A stretch of 64,000 bases of DNA from Spirodela intermedia (Eukaryota > Streptophyta > Magnoliopsida > Alismatales > Araceae). Each line of letters begins with the position of its first letter. Positions within the stretch are counted from its first letter, which is position 1. The notes under the pieces were generated by a model that saw only the letters and a program-made list of their open reading frames with translations, ran no database searches and was not told the DNA's origin. The translations under genes were made by a program, and so were the position numbers. Shown here in pieces: positions 38,372-46,847 of this stretch. Location of the stretch: positions 2,659,501-2,723,500 of the forward strand of contig LR746268.1 of assembly GCA_902729315.2 (NCBI GenBank), given 5' to 3'.

Positions 38372-39066
38372 GCAGTCTTGGGCTAGAGGTTGACAAGACC
38401 AAGATAGAGATAATCCAAGGTCTACCTCTACCCGTAACCCTCAAGGAACTTAGAGGGTTTCTCAGCCATGCAGACTTCTATAGACGGTTCATTAAAATTT
38501 TTGCATGAATTTCAAAACTGTTGACTAACCTTTTGTCCAAGGATGTGGGGTTTATTATTAATGATGTGAGAAAGGCAGCATTTGAATATATCAAGTCAGC
38601 CTTGGTAGAAGCACCCATCCTTCAAGCACCAAGGTGGGATCCACCCTTTGAGTTGATGTGTGATGCATCTGACTATGCTGTGGGAGTTGGACTTGGACAA
38701 AGGGTTGACAAGAAGTCTATGGTCATCTAGTATGCAAGCAAAACCTTAGGAGGGGCTCAAGTGAATTATACAACCACTGAAAAGGAATTACTTGTAATAG
38801 TTTTTACTTTAGATAAGTTTAAGTCTTATTTACTTTGCAATAGGATTATAGTTTTTTTTGCTCATTATACTTTAAAGTTTTTATTGAAGCAAAAAAAAAG
38901 CAAAATCTAGACTAATTAGATGGATTCTTTTGTTGCAAGAATTTGATATTGAAATTAGAGATAGGCTAGGGGTTAAAAATGTAGTGGCTAACCATCTATC
39001 TAGGTTACACCAAGGAGATAAAAATCTTATTTTAGAAGAATTTCTAGATGAGCCCATACTAAGTGT
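38372..39066 (+). pseudogene. Gypsy element E: reverse transcriptase end and RNase H fragment
   Basis: The fragment begins within reverse transcriptase (VDKTKIEIIQGLPLPVTLKE, then RGFLSHADFYRRFIK). It continues through RNase H (FELMCDASDYAVGVGLG, YTTTEKELLVIVFTLDKF) to the linker ([19 protein letters not shown]). These are typical of Athila/Tat Ty3/gypsy pol. It is broken by stops and a frameshift near an A run at about 38890, and the usual TDH is replaced by AHY. The upstream part of pol and the 5' LTR are missing. The frame is then interrupted by the LINE F and resumes at about 53450. Confidence 0.85.
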
Positions 39067-39481
39067 TAAAATTACCCCGCACCATTTGCTCAACTTTTTT
39101 CTCTCTCCTCGCGGGAGCTTCTCTCTCTTCACCTTCAACTGACCTCCATCTGAAATGGCGATATCTTTTTCGTGTGACTTCCGATCGCGCTGAAATCAGT
39201 TCCATTAGATTCGGAAGGCCAAAATCTATCAACTTCAAGCTTTAAGCGTCGAAAATAGTGGATTGAAGCCTTTGTTGTCGGGATTTCTTCATTGAGAGGT
39301 ATTTTTCCGAACTTTTCGTTCTAAAGGTAATATCTCTCTCGTTACTTGGACCAAGTTTAATATTTTTAAATCATTTGAATCGTATTTCTGTGCTCTATAT
39401 TTTTCTCTTCTTCATCATCTTCATTTGATGCTTACTTGATGAGTAAATCAGAGATTTCATCGGCGGACTCATGTCCGCCGG

Positions 39482-40420
39482 ATGAAAAAAATGAGGGAAG
39501 CATGCGACCGAATAGGAAACCGCCACGTGGGGCGACTCGTCCGCCGTGATAAAACGCCATCCGAGGAACCTATTGATGGCCCGGACATTGGGGCAGTCAA
39601 AGGGCGGAACGGCCGCCTTAAGAAAGGCAGTGATTCGCCGTTGGCCGAGTCCCCTCGGTTTCCGCAAACGAGGGAATGGTGCTTGGCGCCATTCCCTCGC
39701 TCTGCGGGAAAGGCACGTGGCGCCGTCTCCCCTGACCTCACCGTTGATCGTGAGATTAACGGTGAGGATCGACGAGAGGAAAAGGCCGGCGATGTGGGGG
39801 CGGTGTCAGTTGACGTGGACTCGTCAGCTTCGGTCCTTGATCTAACCGTTAATCTTGCGATCAACGGACAATAGGGAGCCGAGATAAAGGCGCCGCATTC
39901 TACTGATGCCGTTCCTCGTACCCATGGCGTCCCCCCAGCGGAGGCTGACGCGGACTCGTCAGCTTCCGGAGAAAAGGCGTCAGGTGGCGGCTTTTCCTCG
40001 GAATCGACTCTTCATCGTCTGACCGTTGATCTTGAGATCAACGGCACCTCTCGAGTACTAAATTATGTACACTCATAGATGTACCCCATATCTTGACGGC
40101 ACCTCTCGAGGGAAACAACCTCACTCTACTCCAGTTTGGATAGGTTTTTTGAGCTTATCAGTACATCTATTCACGCCCAAGGCACTTGAGTCTTTGGCCA
40201 ATGCAGTCAGAACATTTATACGCCTAGATCCAAGTGTTAAAATATTCAATCATCTAGGATATGTCTGCATATGTGCAGAGTTAGACCTCTTAGCCCCCCT
40301 TCAGCACATGATTATTGTGCAGAATGGGGATGAGAAAATCTACCAAAATATTGTATATGAGAGATTACCTCATTTTTGCACACATTGCATGATTTTTGAA
40401 CACACTATTCACACATGTTG
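39482..40420 (+). pseudogene. LINE F ORF1 (DUF4283-like region plus zinc knuckle)
   Basis: The N-terminal part (39482-39871) is open and GC-rich, with recurring short peptides TVDREING, TVNLAING and TVDLEING. After a TAG at 39872-39874 the sequence continues to a second open segment (40065-40418). That segment contains TPVWIGFLSLSVHLF and ends FCTHCMIFEHTIHTC, a perfect CX2CX4HX4C zinc knuckle. This arrangement is known from plant L1 ORF1 RNA-binding proteins. The two segments are in different frames, so it is inactive as it stands. Confidence 0.7.
39741..40044 (+). repeat. Three 22-bp palindromes in the LINE ORF1 region
   Basis: The sites are 39741-39762, 39846-39867 and 40023-40044. The last, CCGTTGATCTTGAGATCAACGG, is a perfect 10-bp inverted repeat with a 2-nt loop. 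The first two differ from it by two or three bases each. The spacings (105 and 177 bp) are multiples of three, so each copy encodes a related peptide in the same frame. Confidence 0.85.
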
Positions 40421-40554
40421 ACAAAAAAATACTTCATCACTGTCGGGGTCTACTTCTCTTCACTTACCACTTCTCTCACATGATGATTTTATTATTGAGG
40501 TAGGAAAGATTATGTCTAGTCGTCGTCCTACACCGACCTCACATATTCTATGGA

Positions 40555-40875
40555 GTTGCTAGTCGAGGGATCCCAACATATCACTATGATGGTTCGAGAT
40601 CCCACCTAAGAGTTCACCTTCTCAATCATTTATGCATCACATAGATCCGAAGAAAGGAAAACTCTTTGGGCGGATCTAGTTCAGTACGTGAAGGATTATC
40701 CTACACTAGTTGAGTCTCTTTGGTACCTAGCAGGTGACTTCAACTGTGTTTGTAATACTAGTGAATGTCAAGGTGGGCGGATCTTTAGGGCTCGTAACAT
40801 GGAGATGTTCAATGACTATATTTTTCGATTAGCTCTTATTGAGCCACCTACATCAAGTGAGGTATGGACGTGGAG
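40555..40875 (+). pseudogene. LINE F ORF2 endonuclease fragment, interrupted by C
   Basis: FTFSIIYASHRSEERKTLW, LAGDFNCV and LALIEPP match the C-terminal half of the apurinic-type endonuclease of plant L1 elements. The N-terminal half (the usual WNVRG start) is absent, with only about 140 bp between the ORF1 zinc knuckle and this piece. The reading continues after element C as WSNNRGDALIYE at 48508. Confidence 0.8.
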
Positions 40876-41302
40876 TGATAAGTCTTCATTATCATGAGTT
40901 AATAATTAGTAAATAATATAGTTTTAGCCTTAACTCATGATAAATAGACTTATATTTGTGTTAAAGAATGATTTTTAGTTTTCAATTGATTAACGTGAAT
41001 TTTTGGGTAATTATGTGATTTTATACGATTTTTACAGTCTTACTTTTGAGATAAATGAAGAACAAGAAATAAAAATAAAAATATTGCAAAATGGGGGGAC
41101 CCGCCGGCCAACCGTGCCCGCAAGCGAGTCGGAAGCACAGTCAGGGAGTAAGCCGCGAGCAGGGGCTCGAGCGGCTTGGCTTGGGGACCGACAGGCACGC
41201 GTTCGCCACTCCCCTTCCATATCACCGGTGGCCAGCCGGCTGTGGGGCAAGGAGTGGTCGTACATGCGAGAGAAGGGACTTTGCTCACAAAGCTAACATT
41301 AC

Positions 41303-41344
41303 TATATATTCGCCCGAAAACTCGGCGTACAACCGATGTGGGAC
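41303..41344 (-). promoter_or_regulatory. Antisense snRNA-type promoter motif in LTR of C (USE plus TATA)
   Basis: On the minus strand GTCCCACATCG (41344-41334) is followed after exactly 25 nt by TATATA (41308-41303). The first matches the plant snRNA upstream sequence element RTCCCACATCG. The spacing is that of polymerase II snRNA genes rather than polymerase III ones. The same arrangement is seen in LTRs B, G, C3', D1 and both LTRs of D. Activity is not shown. Confidence 0.5.
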
Positions 41345-42199
41345 TAAACCCACACCTTCCTCAGAAGAGGCGGGGCGATCGGCGTGGGTTTGAATCCTCC
41401 CAGAGTCAAAATTCATATATTTTTATCTGATTATCGCGACTTTCCTGCAGATCACCGGTGAAGGATTAAGCAACGAGAATCGCTGGATCATCGGCGAAAA
41501 TCTCGTCAACGCGATTCGCGGAGCATTGCTACTAAAATTGCTGAACGATTCACGATAAAAGGATCGCGAATCCATCGAGTAAATCATCTCCGATTGATCG
41601 ACGAACAAGCTGTCGTCGGGAAGAGGACGATCCGCCGGGAGACCAGTCGCCACCTCTTGAGAGCGTACCAGATGTGATGAAGAGCCTCCTCTTGTTGCGC
41701 GGACCTGAGGATGAAGCTCCCTAACACGCGCCCCACCTCCATGTAGCTCTTCTCCGTCGGGTGACAGCCGCTGGAGAGCCGCAAAGTCGCCGTTTTTCTG
41801 CTTCGCCGGGTGACAGCCGCTGGAGACGATTCGACGACCCACTTCATTGATCTCTAGACTTCGCGAGAAGATCTAGAGATTGCCCACGTCGTCTTTGTCC
41901 AAGGAGAGCCTTCGAGGCCGTGGACACTGCACGACGATCCTCCCGAACGCTCAGGGTTTTGGTGCATCGCCGACGCATCGCCGTCGCGACGCCAGAACTC
42001 TGTTTTCCTACTTTCAATTTAATTTACGCTTCATTTAGTGATACTTTGTTGATTTTAATTTACCAAACTATACTTCGTTCAATTATGATTCTTCCAGTTT
42101 TTACAGATCTTAATTTGATTAATTGAGTCGTCTGTAATCGCCTACGTAAGAATCGCCGGGCGGAACTCTATTTCCGCCTGATTCGCGTTCGCCGGGCGC

Positions 42200-42282
42200 T
42201 GACGTCATTCTGACGTCCGCACCCTTATTTCCTTTTTTTCGTGAATTTTAAATATATTTCCTTTTTATTTCCTAGTATAAAA
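42200..42282 (+). promoter_or_regulatory. Sense LTR promoter candidate: as-1-like pair and TATAAAA
   Basis: Two TGACG motifs at 42200 and 42211 resemble the stress-responsive as-1 element bound by TGA-type bZIP factors. TATAAAA at 42276-42282 follows about 65-75 bases later. If used, transcription would start near 42305, leaving about 200 bases of R-U5. Other LTR copies keep the TATA but have lost one TGACG. Confidence 0.45.
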
Positions 42283-42513
42283 TTCGTAAGAAAATCGTAC
42301 TCATTGAGAAAAATTCTGAATAATTACCAGATATTATATTACATCCCTGTGATCGACCTGGAAAATTACCGCTATTTTTGGAATTTTTATTGAATTATAA
42401 TTGATATATTTATTTAGAAATACTTCTAAATATCTGAAAATTCGTATTTTCTAGTTTTATAAATTTTATATTTGCGTGATTTAACATACAACGACTGAGT
42501 CACGTCAAAATTT

Positions 42514-42531
42514 TGGCGCCGTTGTCGGGGA
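42514..42531 (+). other. Primer-binding site of element C (tRNA-Asp type)
   Basis: TGGCGCCGTTGTCGGGGA lies six bases after the LTR end. It matches the tRNA-Asp-type primer-binding site of Athila/Tat gypsy elements, with one difference from the copy in D (GTTGCC). Confidence 0.85.
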
Positions 42532-42725
42532 TGTATTGCATAATATTTAGTATTTTTCTATTTTTCTCTTAGAGTACACAAAAAAAAAAAAACTTTACTC
42601 TTGTTTTATTTTTTTTTTGCCAATTTTTATTAGAAAAAGGGAATGAAAAGAAGCACGGCAAGGACTGGAGCATCTTGAAGGAGGGTAACAGTTACTAACT
42701 TTTTCCCTCGAATTTATTGATTTTT

Positions 42726-45245
42726 ATGCATGGTAGAAGATCCTTGCATCCAAGGCTAGAAAATCCTTTCATTATTTCATTCAAAAATAAAAATCCGAAA
42801 GAAAAATTAATTTTGATGGATCTTGAAGGAAGTACAGGTCAAACTGAGAACAATCCTATGGCCATGAAAAATCATTATATCCCTGATTCATTTCAAAGAG
42901 CATCTAATATTAGAGTCCCATTAGCACCCACTGTTAAATTCGAAATAAATCCAGGAATTTTTCAAATGCTCCCTAATTTTCATGGATTGCCTTTAGAAGA
43001 ACCTCATCAGCACTTAGAAAAATTTCATATGGTTTGTGATTTAGTTAATCTCCCTCAAGTTACACCGGAAATTATTAAGATGAAATTATTCCCTCATACA
43101 CTTAGGGACAAAGCTAGTCATTGGCTATCCACATTAGATAGAGAATTAACTAGCTGGAAAGATATAGAACAGGCCTTTCTTCGAAAATTTTATCCCTTAG
43201 GAAAAACTCAAAATATGAGAAAACATATATGGAGTTTTTCTCAAAGACCAGGAGAAACTTTGCATGAGACATGGGAAAAATTCAAAGATTTACTTAGAAA
43301 GTGTCCTCATCATGCTATACCCAAGTGGCAGCTCAATAGAATTTTTTATGATGGATTATTAGAACAACATAGAAATATGGTTGATTCTATATGTGGAGGA
43401 GCTTTTATGGAGAAAACTCCTGATGAGATTTACAATCTTTATGAGAATTTAAGTGAAAATTCTAGAGATCAAGCCTCTTTTGAATTATATGACAGGGATA
43501 AGAAGAGAGGAATTTATGAATTGCATCATGATGATGATTCTAAACTTAGAAATGAGGTTAATCAGATTAATCAAAGATTAGAAAAAATTGATTTACTTAT
43601 TGATAATATTAGAAAGCCTTTTAACCCTCAACTTAATTCGAATAGTACATGTCCTATGTATGGTGAAAATGATTATTCTGAACTTCAATGTTATAATTTA
43701 GATCAATCATTTCACCCTATGCAAGAACAAGTGCAAGTAGCTCACGGTTTTAATAGAAATAGGGAAAATTTTTCAAATTCTTATAATCCTAATTGGAGGA
43801 ATAACTTTTCATGGAGAGACCCAAATAATATTCAAAATCCAGAAGCACTTAGACCCAATTCAAACTCTGAATTTTGTCCAAAACAAGAAAATAGATTTCA
43901 GAAAAATCAGCCCTCTCAAACCTAACCTGATGCTATAGAAATGATGCAGCAAATGAGCCAAATGATGCAACAAACTATGAATCAAATGATGCAACAAACT
44001 ATGAATCAAATGATGCAGCACCAGAAACAAATTATAGAAGCTCTTGAGAATAAGAGAGAAGAGGGACAGCTACCTAGTCAGCCCATAGAAAATTCAGAAA
44101 ACTGTCCAACAGTAAGATTTCAGCAAGAAGAGTCTAGCTGGATAAATTTAGAAAAAAACCCACGAAATGAAAATATTAGGACAGTGAATACATTGAGTGA
44201 GAATATTTTACCTGATCCTTATTTCCAATTATTAGAAGAAATTGATGATCCATTAGAAGTAAATGAGAATATTAAGGGTAAAAATATAGTAGCAGAAAAT
44301 TTGAATAAAATCATTTATCGCTCACAATTGATGAATGAATATAGTGAGGATGATGAGGAGAAAGAACCCTTAGATGAAGAAACAGCAATTGATGATAGAA
44401 AAATCGTCTAAATTTTAGTAGAAGGGAGTAAGGACAGAAATGAAGAAAAATATATTTCAGGTGAGGAAAAATCAATTGATTTGGGAGATGTAGGAGACGA
44501 AATTAATGAATCTAATCAATATTTTGCAGCCATGGATGTTGATTGTGAGGATGATGATGTATATCATATACCAATATTAAAAGATAGCTCTTGGGAAGAT
44601 GAAGAATTTGATGAGTTGAGAAACGAAAAGCTAGAAAAAGAATTGATTCAACTAATGGGAACAAGCGAAAATAATAGATGTGAATATAGAGATAATTTTG
44701 GAGGAGAAAATTTGAATTTTACTGAATTCATTAGATCTGAGATTAAAGAAGACAATCCTTCCATTCTTCAAAACCCACAGCCCATTAGAATTATTTCTAA
44801 GCTTGAAATATTTCACTCCTCACAAATTGAACAAATATGTATGGAAGATAAAATGGAGCAGGGGAAGATTATGCAGATAAAAGAAGACATTAAGAAATGG
44901 GTGAGTGGAAGAATTAGAGATACCAATTTAGATGAAAAAATTTTAGATTGGGCAAGAGCTAATCTGAAATTTATACGGCCTGATCACATTTTATGGTTTA
45001 TTAATAGAAAGTATTTATTAATGAATGAGAGCCTAACAAAACAAGATAGAAATAAGGAAAGATTCTTTTCAAAATGGAAATATTATTTTTGGGAAAATTT
45101 TGTTAATTTCCATTTTTTTTTGGCTGAAAGTATGTCAAGGTATATATATGAAGTATATGAATTTATGCTAAATCTGAAAAAGAATATCATAAAACTTACC
45201 TTGGGATACAAATATATTTTGATGGCCATAGATCAGCTTATATGA
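42726..45245 (+). pseudogene. Gag-type polyprotein of element C, two stop codons
   Basis: One frame of 839 codons is interrupted by TAA at 43923-43925 and 44409-44411, where copy D has CAA. Residues about 120-213 are an Athila-like retrotransposon Gag domain (LRDKASHWLSTLDRELTSW, ETLHETWEKFKDLLRKCPHH, IFYDGL). A predicted coiled or charged stretch follows, then an Asn-rich segment and a Met/Gln-rich repeat (QQTMNQMM units, about 406-435). After that come strongly acidic blocks (about 535-610) and a basic, aromatic-rich C-terminus (FFSKWKYYFWENF). I recognise no zinc knuckle and no enzyme. Gag would coat and package the RNA. The C-terminal 230 or so residues resemble no family I know. The first ATG of the frame is taken as the start. 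Confidence 0.85.
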
Positions 45246-45561
45246 TATAAGAGCTGTCCAGCTGGAGACATTAAATTCAGCGCTGCATGGGAGGCAACCC
45301 ATGGTTTTTATTTCATTTTGTTTGATTTCTTTTAAGCTCTATTTTTCTTAGAATTTCGCAGTACTTGTTTCTGTGTTTGTTTTTCTTTCGAAAAAGTGCA
45401 GGAGGAGTGTAAGATGAAGTGGAAAAGTAAAAACGAGGTTGAGATGATGTCTTTCAGAGCTTCATCATTTATGAAAATATTTTTAATGCTTAACTTTGCA
45501 GATATGCATGCTTCACTTGAAAATTATATTTTCTGCATATTTTGTTTCGAGTTTTCTGTGT

Positions 45562-45596
45562 CATTGAGGACAATGTCATTTTTAAGTTGGGGGGTG
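45562..45596 (+). other. Internal palindrome and second polypurine tract in C
   Basis: CATTGAGGACAATG (45562-45575) is followed by tttttaagttggggggtg. Its purine run (45584-45596) is identical to the terminal tract, and the bases after it (aagtattcattattaatt) resemble the start of the LTR. It is the same in A (near 29540) and D (near 60165). In Athila/Tat elements a similar palindrome plus purine tract is known after pol. Confidence 0.7.
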
Positions 45597-46288
45597 AAGT
45601 ATTCATTATTAATTTATGCTGTAGGACGATTAAGAACATGTGTTTGCATTTTATTCAACTTAGAACAGCAACTAAAAAAATAAAAATAAAATAAAATTCG
45701 GAAAAATTGCAACATCTATTTTCTGGTTTTCTGTCACAAACAACAGACTGTCAAAAATAGCAGACAAAAAACAGCCTGAAATTTGAAATTCTAGAAGACC
45801 CTTTTCTCACATTTCAATCCCCTAGATATATATTACTGAAATTCAAAATTACAGCTTTAAAGAAGATAGTTTTGATTTATTTTTGACAAATTTATTGCTG
45901 CTAAAAATAGAACTGAAAACAGAAAACGGAATTGTCAGAACTATCTAATTTACAAATTCCTTACATCATATTACATGCATGAAAAATTAAATCAATTAGA
46001 TTGATTGATACCAAAAGATACTAGGAAGATTATTATTGAGTTAAAAGAATGATCTAGTAGCATAAAATGTTGGAATACTCCTTGGATACATGATAGATAA
46101 CATAGATTTGATTTTATAGATTTTCACTTCATGATCTTGATGGATAGTATTTACTTGATGTAAAAATTTGATTGATCATTTGAGTTTAATGGAGATTTTT
46201 GCACCCTGATCTATAGGACTTGTGAAGAGAAATCACTTATTTCGAAAAAAAAAAAAAGAAGAGAGAGCAATGTGAAAAATCTAGAAAC

Positions 46289-46437
46289 GAAGAGTACACA
46301 TGGAGGGTGTGAGACATCATTCTCATTGTCGAAAATCGTGCATAGAAAAACACTTGCTAAAAAATAAGTGGATAAAGTGAAAGCCCTGAAAATGAAGAGT
46401 ACACATGGAGGGTGTGAGACATCATTCTTATTGTCGA
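46289..46437 (+). repeat. Conserved 105-bp-spaced direct repeat in the 3' non-coding region of C
   Basis: A unit of about 44 bp starting gaagagtacacatggagggt occurs at 46289 and 46394. The interval contains aaaataagtggataaag, which can pair with ttatccact after the second unit. It is present with the same 105-bp spacing in A (30249, 30354) and D (60870, 60975). Confidence 0.85.
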
Positions 46438-46834
46438 AATTTGTCTACAGGAAAAGCTACTTATCCACTATTTATATAAAAAAAAAAAGGAAGAAATATA
46501 ATGCAAACTTCAAAAATCAAGTCATAGAAAAAGGGAAATGTAAGATCAATATTATTCTTGGATGAGTATTGATAATTGGAACATCTTGTAAATACATTTA
46601 TGAGTGAAGAAGTGATAAAGATGTGAATAGAAGAAGTGAAGTCTAGATTGTTATTCCAAAGAGTGTTTAAACATTTAAGTGCTTGACATCATTCTTAAAT
46701 ACTTGATATAAGAATCCAAAGTGTTTAACGGTGCATCATTTCTAATTATATTTTTTTCTGTATTGAAATATGATGTTTCAGAGTTGTAAAATTTTATTTT
46801 CGTAATTCCATTGCTAAGGGACTAGCAATGATTT

Positions 46835-46847
46835 AAGTTGGGGGGTG
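46835..46847 (+). other. Polypurine tract of element C
   Basis: AAGTTGGGGGGTG lies directly before the 3' LTR and is the plus-strand priming site. Confidence 0.85.

Larger units (their letters stand above)
39067..40875 (+). mobile_element. L1-type LINE F, 5' part (ORF1 and endonuclease remains)
   Basis: The LINE splits gypsy E: the host stops after ...DEPILSVK and resumes with YAHIVNYL after a poly(A) tract near 53449. The 5' part has a pyrimidine-rich leader, a GC-rich ORF1 N-terminal region, an ORF1 core with zinc knuckle, and a piece of the endonuclease. It is broken at 40875 by element C, with target duplication TGGAG (40871-40875 and 48507-48511). The exact 5' end and target duplication of the LINE itself are unclear. 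Confidence 0.8.
40876..42507 (+). repeat. 5' LTR of element C
   Basis: This 1632-bp LTR begins TGATAAGTCTTC and ends GAGTCACGTCA. It has a GC-rich middle that looks like the start of several spurious frames. It contains the sense and antisense promoter-like motifs listed separately. Confidence 0.93.

Noticed and set aside
39058-39066. ctaagtgtt / cttagtagg as the target duplication of LINE F
   Set aside because: Only six of the first bases match with one mismatch, which is too weak to fix the LINE ends exactly.
41423-41842. Antisense open frame in the GC-rich part of the LTRs (about 110-140 codons), repeated in most copies
   Set aside because: There is no ATG near its start, its 3' part is frameshifted in all D-type LTRs by one missing base, and it lies upstream of the antisense promoter motif. 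It reflects composition and copy number.
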